The notes beneath the pieces are model-generated. The model did not search any database. It was given only the letters and a program-made list of their open reading frames with translations, and was not told the origin of the DNA. The position numbers were made by a program, and so were the translations under genes. From positions 248,001 to 312,000 of the forward strand of contig NZ_CP137846.1 in the NCBI RefSeq assembly GCF_033546815.1: a stretch of DNA of 64,000 nucleotides. The letters run 5' to 3'. The stretch is from Metamycoplasma subdolum. Its GTDB lineage: Bacteria > Bacillota_I > Bacilli_A > Mycoplasmatales > Metamycoplasmataceae. This document shows, piece by piece, positions 19,015 through 27,468 of the stretch; the stretch's first letter is position 1; each line of letters begins with the position of its first letter.

Positions 19015-19076
19015 ACATAAAAAAAGTAAAAAATAAAATGTATTTTGCAATACATTTATTTTCATTTTGAAGTTAA

Positions 19077-19946
19077 TTATTCTTGGTTTTGATTAACTTC
19101 TTCTTCAACTTTATTTTCATATAAAGTTTCATTATTTTGAGCTAAAACTTTTAGCTTTTTAGCTTCTCTTTTTTCCTTGCATGTTTTAACAAATGCTTTG
19201 ATTTTGTTATACCATCTTTCTTCTTTTGGCAAGAACGCTTCATAGATAGAAGCAATAATGAAGATTAATACCATCATAAACAGAGCAATCACAGGGCCAG
19301 TTAACCATTTAACATCTGGAATTGGCCCTTTATAAATATACATTGGTGATTCATCCGTTACATGAAGTCCATATTTTTTGCCTGTGTATTTTAAAATTCC
19401 ATCAAGAGCAAGTCCAATTATTAGAACCGCTACTAAACCATAGAAAAATGAAATTAAATTTGAAACTCTTAATTTGATGTATTTTCCAACAAATAAATAT
19501 AAACATCCAATTAACATAAATGTATGTGACATCATTGATTTCATTGTTCCTCAGTCAATTGTTGGATAATCCATGTAAAAGTCTGGATAAAATGTAGTTA
19601 TTAATGAACCAATTGTTCCACCTCAAGCAACGAATGTTGCAAAATGTTTGAATAATCTGCCTTCTTTGTTTTTAAACATTGAACAAAATAGCAAGGCAAA
19701 CATACAAAGGTTACAAAAATAAACTGTAATTAAAATTGAAGAGTGTCTTTGAATAACAACTGGATTGTTTATAAAGAAGTCAACTCAAAGTGTGCTTATG
19801 TGGATAAGAAAAGTTCCTCATGCAAAGAAACCTAAAAAAATGTTTTTATGTTCTTTCTTTTTAATGTAATATCCAGCCGCTAGTAAAAGGATAGTACAAA
19901 CAAAAGTCAGAATAATATATGTTCAGTGAACTTTATCAAAAAGCAT
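19077..19946 (-). CDS. YwaF-like multi-spanning membrane protein
   Basis: A 289-residue protein starting at ATG 19946 and read through several TGA codons. It has about six to seven hydrophobic segments: the N terminus WTYIILTFVCTILLLAAGYY, then helices around HISTLWVDFF, ILITVYFCNLCMFALLFCSMF, FVAWGGTIGSLIT, HTFMLIGCLYLFVG, FFYGLVAVLIIGLALDGIL and VIALFMMVLIFIIAS. It ends in a charged cytoplasmic tail with many K and E. The layout, and the segment HTFMLIGCLYLF followed by a Tyr- and Gly-rich helix, suggest the TIGR02206/YwaF family of unknown function; this is from memory of the family and not verified. Confidence 0.65.
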
Positions 19947-20166
19947 AATAATTCCTTTGTTAATTAATGTAATTTCAAAATTAACCTATGATTTTGTAAA
20001 AAAACTTTAAGTATTAAAGGTTTTTATGCAAAGTAGTTTAAAATTTTTCAGATTATATTAATTCAATTTTGATATTGTTTTTGTTTTATTTAATGTATAT
20101 AATTGCTAAAAAATCATAACGCATTAATTATAGTAATTTTTAAAATAATTTTAGTAAATTAATAAT
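19947..20166. other. Gap upstream of the YwaF-like gene
   Basis: A+T-rich, without a supportable gene. It should hold the promoter of the minus-strand membrane-protein gene; ATTATA at about 20053-20058 (TATAAT on the minus strand) is a candidate. Confidence 0.4.
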
Positions 20167-20193
20167 AAAAAAGCAAGCATTATTTGCCTGCTT
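20167..20193 (-). terminator. Terminator of cdd
   Basis: On the minus strand AAGCAGGC / GCTTGCTT (one G-U pair) with a 7-base loop is followed by a T run. Confidence 0.8.
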
Positions 20194-20216
20194 AATTCTT
20201 TCTTTAAAAATTTTAT

Positions 20217-20612
20217 TTAAAATTTAATGTCATCTTCTCTTACTTGAAAAGGTACAAATTCTTTTATAGTATGTGATTCTTCTAATTTTAGATCATTAGA
20301 ATAAATAAAAATTTTGCCATCTCTTTTTAAAAATTGTGTGATTACTTGTAAACAAGCTGCACATGGATATAAGATTCTATTTGAATTACTTATTATATGA
20401 ATTTCTTTAAATTTACCAATTTCTATGCCGGTTACAACTGAGCCAAATAATGCACTTCTTTCAGCACAAAGTCCTGAAGGAAAAGCAGGATTTTCACAGT
20501 TTACACCATAAAATTCTTTACCATTTTCATAAATTGCACAAGCAGCAACTTGTACTTTTGAGTAAGGACAAAATGAATATTTTAATTTTTCTTTTAATTC
20601 TTGTTTATTCAT
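20217..20612 (-). CDS. cdd: Cytidine deaminase
   Basis: Deaminates cytidine and deoxycytidine to uridine and deoxyuridine in pyrimidine salvage. The 131-residue protein has the N-terminal AYCPYS-like segment (KYSFCPYSKVQVAA), VNCENPAFPSGLCAERSALF (zinc-ligand Cys and catalytic Glu) and PCAACLQVI (two zinc-ligand Cys). A TTG at 20618 is also in frame, but ATG 20612 is preferred because family members begin just there. TATAAT ends only 8 bases before the ATG and no Shine-Dalgarno is seen, so the message is probably leaderless. Salvage suits a cell lacking de novo nucleotide synthesis. Confidence 0.94.
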   Translation of the reverse strand: MNKQELKEKLKYSFCPYSKVQVAACAIYENGKEFYGVNCENPAFPSGLCAERSALFGSVVTGIEIGKFKEIHIISNSNRILYPCAACLQVITQFLKRDGKIFIYSNDLKLEESHTIKEFVPFQVREDDIKF

Positions 20613-20620
20613 ATACAAAA

Positions 20621-20626
20621 ATTATA
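20621..20626 (-). promoter_or_regulatory. -10 of cdd (near-leaderless)
   Basis: TATAAT on the minus strand, 8 bases from the ATG at 20612. Confidence 0.55.
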
Positions 20627-20763
20627 AACTATAAGTTAATTTTTTAGAAAAATTTTCGCATTAAAATTTTGAAAAAACTACTTTAAATTAGAACAAATTT
20701 GAATTTTTAATAGAAATTTATTCTTTTGTTTTCACATTAAAAATAAAATAATAAATTAAAAAG

Positions 20764-20805
20764 TGTCAAGTATTTTTGCTTGACAGCAAAATTATGTGTT
20801 AAAAT
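20764..20805 (+). promoter_or_regulatory. rpsP operon promoter with overlapping inverted repeat
   Basis: TTGACA (20780-20785) is a consensus -35 and TGTTAAAAT (20797-20805) an extended -10, with a short 14-base spacer. TGTCAAG (20764-20770) and CTTGACA (20779-20785) form a 7-bp inverted repeat covering the -35, a possible operator. Confidence 0.55.
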
Positions 20806-20847
20806 TAATTTATTAATTATTAAAACAAGACAAAAGAGAGGACAAAA

Positions 20848-21111
20848 ATGGTTAAATTAAGATTAAAAAGAACTGGTAAAAAGTTCTATGCTACTTATAA
20901 AGTTGTAGCAGCTGATGCAAGAAGCCCAAGAGATGGAAGATTCATCGATGAACTTGGTTACTATGATCCAAATACTAAAAAACTTAATCTAAATTATGAA
21001 CTAGTAACAAAATATCTAGATGAAGGTGCAAAACCTACAGAAACTGTAAGAACTTTACTTAAAAAAGACAATTTCTACGCTAAATACGTAAGCAGTAAAA
21101 ATAGTAAATAA
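20848..21111 (+). CDS. rpsP: 30S ribosomal protein S16
   Basis: Small-subunit assembly protein of 87 residues. [41 protein letters not shown] is the standard S16 N-terminal block. GAGAGGA precedes the ATG. It heads rpsP-trmD-rplS; the rimM gene found between rpsP and trmD in many bacteria is absent (the trmD ATG follows 5 bases after the stop). Confidence 0.98.
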   Translation: MVKLRLKRTGKKFYATYKVVAADARSPRDGRFIDELGYYDPNTKKLNLNYELVTKYLDEGAKPTETVRTLLKKDNFYAKYVSSKNSK

Positions 21112-21116
21112 AAATT

Positions 21117-21797
21117 ATGAAAATTAACATTCTTAGTTTATTCCCAAAGTATTTTGAAGCTTTCAAAAGTCAAAGTATGATTGCAAAAGCAATTAAACTT
21201 GGACATCTTGAAATAGAAATTATTGATTTTCGTAAGTTTTCAAAAGAAAAACATCACAAAGTTGATGATACAGTTTATGGTGGCGGAGATGGTATGCTTT
21301 TACAAGTTGAGCCAATTGATCTTGCCCTTGAATCAGTTAAAAATAGTTATAAAGTTTTACTAAGTCCACAAGGAAAAGTTTTTGATCAAAAAATGGCTCA
21401 TGAACTAGCAAATAAAAAAGAAATTACTCTAGTTTGTGGACATTATGAAGGTTTTGATGAAAGAGTATTAAACTTTGTTGACGCAGAAATTTCTATTGGA
21501 GATTTTATTTTAACTGGTGGAGAAATTGCTGCAATGGCTATTTCAGAAGCAATAGCAAGATTAGTGCCTGGTGTTATTAGAAAAGGTTCACATCAAAACG
21601 AAAGTTTTGAAGGAGATGGACTTTTGGACTATCCCCAATATACTAAACCTGTTGATTATAAAGGACTTAAGGTACCTGAAGTACTTTTAAGCGGAGACCA
21701 TAAAAAAATTGAAGAATGAAGAAAAAAAGCAAGTGAAGAAAAAACTAGGAAAAATAGACCTGATATTATTGAAAGGATAAAACATAATGAGAACTAA
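21117..21797 (+). CDS. trmD: tRNA (guanine37-N1)-methyltransferase
   Basis: SAM-dependent SPOUT enzyme methylating G37 of tRNAs to prevent frameshifting. The 226-residue protein has [55 protein letters not shown] and [12 protein letters not shown], all diagnostic. One TGA (Trp, at EEWRKK) is read through near the end, moving the stop to 21795-21797, where it overlaps the rplS start by 11 bases. Confidence 0.97.
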
Positions 21798-22137
21798 ATT
21801 ATTAGAACTTGTAGAAAAAGACCAAATTAGAAGTGACCTTCCTGAAATTAAAGAAGGATACAACGTTAAAGTTCACGTTCGTATTAAAGAAGGAAACAAA
21901 GAAAGAATTCAAATTTTTGAAGGTTTGGTTATCGCAGCTTACGGCACAGGAATTAACAAATCAATTACAGTTAGAAAAGATTCTTATGGAGTTGGAGTTG
22001 AAAGAATTTTTAAAATTAATTCACCTTTAATTTCAAACATTGAAGTTACTAGAAAAAATAAAGTTAGAAGAGCTAAACTTTACTACATGAGAGACCTTAA
22101 AGGTAAATCAGCAAGACTTAAAGAAATTAAAAAATAG
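21787..22137 (+). CDS. rplS: 50S ribosomal protein L19
   Basis: Large-subunit protein at the subunit interface, 116 residues. Typical segments are [47 protein letters not shown] and [21 protein letters not shown]. The ATG lies within the end of trmD behind AAAGGA, so translation of the last two genes is coupled. A terminator follows. Confidence 0.98.
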   Translation: MRTKLLELVEKDQIRSDLPEIKEGYNVKVHVRIKEGNKERIQIFEGLVIAAYGTGINKSITVRKDSYGVGVERIFKINSPLISNIEVTRKNKVRRAKLYYMRDLKGKSARLKEIKK

Positions 22138-22164
22138 ATTGTTCTTTCTAATAATTAATTTTTT

Positions 22165-22185
22165 AGCTACCACTGGTAGCTTTTT
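22165..22185 (+). terminator. Terminator after rplS
   Basis: AGCTACC / GGTAGCT with a 3-base loop and a T run. Confidence 0.9.
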
Positions 22186-22195
22186 ATTTTATAAA

Positions 22196-22227
22196 ATAAA
22201 AAAACTTACCATAAGTAGTAAGTTTTA
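22196..22227 (-). terminator. Terminator overlapping the stop of the nucleoside kinase
   Basis: On the minus strand AAAACTTAC / GTAAGTTTT with an 8-base loop is followed by a T run; the stem begins at the stop codon. Confidence 0.8.
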
Positions 22228-22896
22228 ACGGGCAAATTCTTGAACGGTTGAAGAATTTAAACTTTCAATGACGTCAATTGCTTCTTTAAGAATCTCTTTC
22301 GGGTTCTTATCATCTACATCAATTACTAGATATTTTAAATTTACTTTAGTAGCAAATTCTTTAAAAGTTTCTAAATAAATTTTGTGAAGTTCTTTGAAAT
22401 AATCTTCATTCGCTTCAAAGTTATTAACTTCACTTTCTCTTCCTCTTTCAAAAATTCTCTTTTTGAAAGTATCAAAAGAAATATTTAAGAAAATAGCAAA
22501 GTCAGGAAGGGCGATTTTTGACAACACTTCTTCAAACAAGGCTTTATAACCTTCTAAATATTTTTTATTTTTATTTTTAAGGCTTAATCTTGCAAAAATG
22601 TAAAGTTCAAGTGGTAAACGATCAAGAAATATGTGATCTTTTTTAAGATCTTTTTTTAATTTATGAAATTCTTCAAGCTTTTGACTAAATTTAGTTGCAT
22701 AGTTTTCTACCATATATGATTGAAAACTAATTTCAACATTTTCCTTCTTTTCATAAAATCAGTTTAAGTAAGTGTTGAAAACTTCATCTTCTTCATCAAA
22801 TTCGTGCAATATTTCTGACGTTGTGTAGTGTTTATGCAGTCTTTCGGCAAAACAACTTTTGCCTGCACCTATCATACCGCTAATACTTATTATCAT
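22225..22896 (-). CDS. Deoxynucleoside kinase (dCK/dGK family)
   Basis: Phosphorylates deoxynucleosides for salvage into dNTPs. The 223-residue protein starts MIISISGMIGAGKS, with a P-loop at residues 7-14, has the family DR motif in HIFLDRLPLELYIFARL, and a lid-like arginine-rich helix (FKKRIFERGRESE). The two TGA-separated parts join through an in-frame Trp (LNWFYEKK). GGAG precedes the ATG. The natural substrate (dA, dG or dC) cannot be read from sequence. It complements cdd and tmk in the same window in nucleotide salvage. Confidence 0.88.
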
Positions 22897-22962
22897 ATTC
22901 TCCTTACTTCCTTTTTCTTTGTTTGATAACGATATTATTTTACTTACTTTTTGAAGAGAAAA

Positions 22963-23036
22963 ATATAAAAAAAATCAAAACTTTTTTAGTCTTCAAAATG
23001 GATAAAAAAATAGTAAAAACTAAGAAATTTTGATTA
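22963..23036 (-). terminator. Long-stem terminator of folD
   Basis: 22973-22990 and 23019-23035 pair over about 17 bases with one mismatch/bulge around a 28-base loop. On the minus strand the stem is followed directly by 8 T. Confidence 0.65.
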
Positions 23037-23041
23037 ATAAA

Positions 23042-23929
23042 TTACAAATATTTAATTATTTCTTTATAATATTCTCCCTTTTTTGGATTTTGCAAAATGT
23101 AAGATTTTATAAGATTTAAAATCAATGAAATTACAGTCATAGGCCCTACACCGCCTGGCACTGGAGTTATAAAGCTTGCCTTCTCTTTGCATTTGTCAAA
23201 ATCTAAATCGCCGTAAATTTTTCCATTAATTCTATGAATTCCAACATCAACCAAAACAACATTGTTTTGCAACATATCATAAGTAACTGAATTTCTCTCG
23301 CCAGTTGCAACTATGACAATTTTTGCATTTTTGATTGTATCTTTTGAAGTTCCTTTTTCATAAGTAAAAACTTTATTTTCTTTGAAAGTTGAAAAATAGG
23401 ACGCTAAAGGTTTACCAACAATAAAAGATTTCCCAACTACAGCAATAGTAGTATTTTTAAAATTTATATCATATTTATTCAGCAACAAAATAATGCCTTT
23501 AGCAGTTGCAGGCATGAAATTGTTTTTTCCATCATATGAAGAATTTTGATTAAACATACTTAGTCCATCTATATCTTTTTCAAATGGAATTAAATCTAAA
23601 AGTTCTTGAACTTTTTCTTTTTCAAGTTTAATATCAGTTGCTATTGGAAGTTGAACTATTAATCCACTGCATTTTTTAGTTAAATTAACTAATGCTTCTT
23701 TTATTTCATTGAATTTTGAAGAGCTTTTTAATTTAACGCTAAGTGCGTTTATTCCAAGCTCTTTTGCAACTTTTATTTTATGTGAAACGTAATAATTTGA
23801 AGCGGCTTCATCGCCAACTTGCAAAATACCTAAAATAGGCAAGTTATCTTGCCCAAGCTTTAAGGTATTATTTTTAATTTCTTCTTTCAAGACTTCAGAA
23901 TAATTCTTTCCGTCTAAAAGTTCAAACAT
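23042..23929 (-). CDS. folD: Methylenetetrahydrofolate dehydrogenase/cyclohydrolase
   Basis: Bifunctional enzyme interconverting 5,10-methylene- and 10-formyl-tetrahydrofolate, supplying formyl groups for initiator tRNA. The 295-residue protein has the catalytic-lysine segment SNYYVSHKIKVAKELGI, SGLIVQLPI, KDIDGLS, the Rossmann segment VVGKSFIVGKP and the signature ITPVPGGVGPMTV. Length is that of the family. It ends the minus-strand run that begins upstream with the 58-residue gene (3-base gap). Confidence 0.96.
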   Translation of the reverse strand: MFELLDGKNYSEVLKEEIKNNTLKLGQDNLPILGILQVGDEAASNYYVSHKIKVAKELGINALSVKLKSSSKFNEIKEALVNLTKKCSGLIVQLPIATDIKLEKEKVQELLDLIPFEKDIDGLSMFNQNSSYDGKNNFMPATAKGIILLLNKYDINFKNTTIAVVGKSFIVGKPLASYFSTFKENKVFTYEKGTSKDTIKNAKIVIVATGERNSVTYDMLQNNVVLVDVGIHRINGKIYGDLDFDKCKEKASFITPVPGGVGPMTVISLILNLIKSYILQNPKKGEYYKEIIKYL

Positions 23930-23932
23930 TAA

Positions 23933-24109
23933 TTACGCCTTTCTAAATGATCCTTTTGTGCTTTGAACCATTACTGATGAAGTATCAGCTAAACTATTTG
24001 CGTATTTGATTGCTTCTAGTTGGGTTTTAAAAGTTTTGATAACTTTTTTAGCGTTTGCATTTGTAACTGCTCAGCCTTTTTCGTGATTTACAACATAACG
24101 AATTGCCAT
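23933..24109 (-). CDS. Small DUF2188-like protein
   Basis: A 58-residue protein, MAIRYVVNHEKGWAVTN at the start and STKGSFRKA at the end, with one TGA read as Trp. The compact form, where a strand with an aromatic 'GW.V' is followed by a helix (TFKTQLEAIKYANSLA) and a final 'S..G.I/FR' strand, matches DUF2188 proteins of unknown function. AGAGGT precedes the ATG. It lies 3 bases upstream of folD and 83 bases downstream of tmRNA. Confidence 0.75.
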
Positions 24110-24192
24110 AGGGACCTCTTTAAAATTTATAAGTTTTATTTTCTTATTATAAAGCAAGAAAAATTTAGTTTTTAATTTTTTGCAATAAAAAA

Positions 24193-24578
24193 TGGTGGAG
24201 ATGCGGGGAGTTGAACCCCGGTCCACACACCTTCTGCAATTAACATCTACAGTTTAGATACAATGCTTATTTTTCGCTAGTTAACACATAGTATCATAAC
24301 TTAACTAGAATAGTTAATTTGCAGTTTTCATACAATAAAAAATTAACAAAATTATTGCAAATAGCCCTATAGCCAACTAGATTTTCGGGCCAAAAATCTG
24401 TGGACTAGTATTCAGTTAGGCGAATGCTAGGTTTGATTGGTAGTTGTATGTTGCAACAACTGGAAGGCTTACACCTTCAGGTTTTTTATCCTTTGCGTTT
24501 AAAAAGCCTAGAGCATTATGGTTTGCAAAACCACTGCCGCTAATTACATTGGATGCATGTCGAAACCATGACATCCCC
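24193..24578 (-). ncRNA. ssrA: Transfer-messenger RNA
   Basis: Rescues stalled ribosomes. The 5' end GGGGATGTCATGGTTTCGAC is the conserved tmRNA start, and the 3' end carries a T arm (GGTTCAACTCC), CATCTCC pairing with GGGGATG, discriminator A and encoded CCA (24193-24195). Total 386 bases. The tag frame ends with NLAFA then TAA (24416-24418), typical of mycoplasma tags ending in AFA. A resume codon GCA at 24494-24496 would give a 26-residue tag starting AKDKKPEG; the exact resume point is not certain. It sits 9 bases downstream of smpB. Confidence 0.95.
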
Positions 24579-24587
24579 AAGATAATT

Positions 24588-25019
24588 TTAAATGAATTGT
24601 TTTAGTTTTTTCTTGGCTTCTAATTCTTTTTCTTTTTGACGTTTATCAAACTTTTTGAGTTTTTTAGCAAGAGCAATTTCAACTTTTATTTTATTATTAT
24701 CTCAATACATTGAAGTTGGAATTAGAATTAAATTAAGTCTTTCAAGTGAGTTTTTAATTTTTAAAATTTCACTTTTATGAACAAGAAGTTTTCTGCTTCT
24801 TTCACTATCGCCTTTTACATTCATATATTGTGCAATATATAAATTATTAAGTCAAAGTTCCATTTTTTTTGAGATATAGCAAAAACTATTTTCAATCTTA
24901 GCATTTTGTGCTCGCAAAGATTTTACTTCTCAACCAAGTAATGAAATACCGCATTCAAATTTTGAATGTATTTCATAATCTGATTTTGAAAATTTGTTTT
25001 TTAAAATTAATTTTTGCAT
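24588..25019 (-). CDS. smpB: SsrA-binding protein SmpB
   Basis: Binds the tRNA-like domain of tmRNA and delivers it to stalled ribosomes. The 143-residue protein, read through several TGA codons, has the N-terminal KNKFSKSDYEIHSKFECGISLLGWEVKSLR and central GDSERSRKLLVHKSEI blocks typical of SmpB. It ends in a basic C-terminal tail (AKKLKKFDKRQKEKELEAKK) which enters the mRNA channel. It lies between rnr and ssrA on the same strand, a functionally coherent set. Confidence 0.96.
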
Positions 25020-25047
25020 AATTAAATTTTAATAAAAATTAGCCCTG

Positions 25048-27183
25048 TTAGGCTAACAATGCGTTTATTTTGCCTTTTTCAAGATCAACTGAATCTATTT
25101 TTATGTTATAAAAAGATCCAACTTTAATTTCAGTTTTATTGCCTTTTGCAAGAAAGTCATTGATTTTTACAATATTATCGCCTAAATTTTCAAACCTTGC
25201 TAAGGTTGAAACTTGATAAGGTTCAATGTTAAAAAAGATTCCAAATTTTTCAATTGAGGTTACTTGAGCATTAAAAGTTTTTCCAACAAATTGAGTAAAA
25301 AATTCTGATTTTTTGATATCAACAATATCTCTTTCCACTGAAACAGCAACGTTTTCTGATTCAGAATTTTGAATAGCAATTTTCTCAATTTTCTCTTTAT
25401 ATAAGTCATATTTCTCTTTATCAAATTTTTTGTTAAAGATAAATTCACGAATTAATCTATGTAAAAGTAAATCAGGGTATCTTCTAATTGGACTTGTAAA
25501 ATGTGAATAAGATTTTGAGGCGAGTCCAAAGTGTCCAATGTTATCAGATGTATATTTTGCTTTTTGTTGAGTTCTTAAAAGCATCATTTTAACATACTCA
25601 TCAAATCTTCTTGATTTTACATTTTCAACAACTTTTGAAAAACTCTTTGGATTTTTATCATATGGTACTTTTAAATCCTGCATTTTTAAAAAATCTAGAA
25701 TGCCTTGTAAAATGCCAAGTTTTTCATCTGCTGGTGCATCGTGAACACGATAAATTGAAGGAAATTTGTTTTCTTCCATCATTTTGGCTACTGTTTCATT
25801 TGCTCTTACCATGAAATCTTCAATAAGTTTTTCGCTAATTCCTTCGCTTCTTGCGATAATGTCAACAACTTTGTCACCTTCCATAATCACTTTAGTTTCA
25901 GTTATTTCAAAGTCAATATATCCTTCTTCAAGCTTTCTTTTACGAATTATTTTTGAAAGTTCTAATGAAGTATCTAGCAAGGTTGAAATTTCTTGTGGAA
26001 CATCTATTTTTTTATCATAATAATCGTTAACTTCATTATAAGTTAAACGGTAATCAGATTTAATTGATGAGGGATAAATTTTTACATCTTTATTATTTCC
26101 CAGTTTATCAATTTCGAGTTCTAATGTTAAACAATTTCTAACTACATCGGGATTTAAAGAACAAATTCCATTTGAAAGTTCAAAAGGAAGCATTGGGACA
26201 ACTTTTGAAAGTAAGTAAATACTTGTTCCTCTTCTTAGAGCTTCTTCGTCAATTAAATCGTTTTCCTTAACATAATATGAAACATCAGCAATATGAATAA
26301 AGAGTTTAAAGTTTCCATTTTCTAGTTTATAGCATGAAATAGCATCATCAAAATCTTTTGTATCAAGTCCATCAATTGTTACTGTTAAAAGATTGATTAA
26401 ATTCTTTCTTTGTTTAATTTCTTCGCCACTTACTTCTTTTGGAAGTTTTTTAGAAGCTTCAATTACTTCTTCACTAAACTCAGTTTCAACTCCGTTTGAT
26501 GCAATTACTGATTTAGTTGGATAAAGTGGATCTTGTAAGTTTGAAACTAGCATATCAAATTTAATTAAAATTGCAGCATCGTTTGGTTCTAATACTTCAA
26601 CGCGAATGATGTCATCGTTTTTTAAGTTTTTTAAGAACGCTTTGTTAACAAAAAAATAATTACCTTTATCTTTTTCGTTAAGAGGGTCAAAGAAAACTTT
26701 GTGTTCAAAACGTTGAATTTTTCCGATTATATATTTTTGATTATGTTTTTTAAGTTCCAAAGGTATTGCTTTGTATAAAGTTTGTCCTTCTTCACCTTTA
26801 TAAGAAAAAATATCTACTTTTAGTAAATCTTTATTTAAAGCGTTTTTAATTAATGATGGCGGAATAAAAGCTGAAAGTTCTTCACCATTTTCATTTTTAA
26901 AGTCAATAAAGCCAAGTCTTTTGCTAGTAATAGCAATTTCAGCTTCAACTTGTTTGAGGAAGTTAATTGCTTGATAAAAATCGTTTCTATCAATTTCGAT
27001 TTTTTTGTCTTTAATTAACTCTTTTATTATTAAAGTTAATTCTTTGTTTAAATAATGTGGAATTTTTAATGATTTAGCAAGTTTGATAAAGTTTACTTTG
27101 GAATTTGATGAAATAAAATTTAAAACCTCATCTTTTTGAAGCTTTAAATTTTTTTTAACCTTATTATCTCGAAAATTGTTCAT
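25048..27183 (-). CDS. rnr: Ribonuclease R
   Basis: Processive 3'-5' exoribonuclease that degrades structured RNA and, with tmRNA/SmpB, mRNAs from stalled ribosomes. The 711-residue protein has an N-terminal winged-helix region, cold-shock-like domains, the RNB active-site segment DGLDTKDFDDAISCY, TSPIRRYPDLLLHRLI and a C-terminal S1 domain (GKTFNAQVTSIEKFGIFF). No TGA codon interrupts it. Mycoplasmas lack many other exonucleases, so this may be the main one. Confidence 0.96.
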   Translation of the reverse strand: MNNFRDNKVKKNLKLQKDEVLNFISSNSKVNFIKLAKSLKIPHYLNKELTLIIKELIKDKKIEIDRNDFYQAINFLKQVEAEIAITSKRLGFIDFKNENGEELSAFIPPSLIKNALNKDLLKVDIFSYKGEEGQTLYKAIPLELKKHNQKYIIGKIQRFEHKVFFDPLNEKDKGNYFFVNKAFLKNLKNDDIIRVEVLEPNDAAILIKFDMLVSNLQDPLYPTKSVIASNGVETEFSEEVIEASKKLPKEVSGEEIKQRKNLINLLTVTIDGLDTKDFDDAISCYKLENGNFKLFIHIADVSYYVKENDLIDEEALRRGTSIYLLSKVVPMLPFELSNGICSLNPDVVRNCLTLELEIDKLGNNKDVKIYPSSIKSDYRLTYNEVNDYYDKKIDVPQEISTLLDTSLELSKIIRKRKLEEGYIDFEITETKVIMEGDKVVDIIARSEGISEKLIEDFMVRANETVAKMMEENKFPSIYRVHDAPADEKLGILQGILDFLKMQDLKVPYDKNPKSFSKVVENVKSRRFDEYVKMMLLRTQQKAKYTSDNIGHFGLASKSYSHFTSPIRRYPDLLLHRLIREFIFNKKFDKEKYDLYKEKIEKIAIQNSESENVAVSVERDIVDIKKSEFFTQFVGKTFNAQVTSIEKFGIFFNIEPYQVSTLARFENLGDNIVKINDFLAKGNKTEIKVGSFYNIKIDSVDLEKGKINALLA

Positions 27184-27199
27184 CTGTACTATTTTATCC

Positions 27200-27454
27200 C
27201 TATTTAATATGTTGCATTACGACTCTTAAAACAATAGATAAGATAAATAGTAAAAGTCCCATAGTTAGCATTGAATATTTAAGGACTTTTTTAATGCCTC
27301 TTTCTTTTGAAACTTTGAAAAGATCCAAATCGCCGCTACCAACTAAAGCTCCGCTAAAACTGTTGTTGTCAGGAGCCATTAAAAAGGCAAGAAACATGAT
27401 TCCTAGACCAAGAATCATTAAAATAACGATTATAGCAATTGCTCCGCCTGTCAT
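27200..27454 (-). CDS. secG: Preprotein translocase subunit SecG
   Basis: Small partner of the SecYE channel. The 84-residue protein has two hydrophobic helices (AIAIIVILMILGLGIMFLAFLM and MLTMGLLLFILSIVLRVVM) around a polar Gly/Ser-rich loop (FSGALVGSGDLDLF), the standard SecG layout. AAGGAGG precedes the ATG. It is the usual neighbour upstream of rnr-smpB-ssrA, which supports the call. Confidence 0.88.
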   Translation of the reverse strand: MTGGAIAIIVILMILGLGIMFLAFLMAPDNNSFSGALVGSGDLDLFKVSKERGIKKVLKYSMLTMGLLLFILSIVLRVVMQHIK

Positions 27455-27468
27455 ATTTCCTCCTTAAT

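Noticed and set aside
25260-26020. Several 60-85 residue frames inside rnr on both strands
   Set aside because: Shadows of a continuous 711-codon gene with full RNase R motifs.
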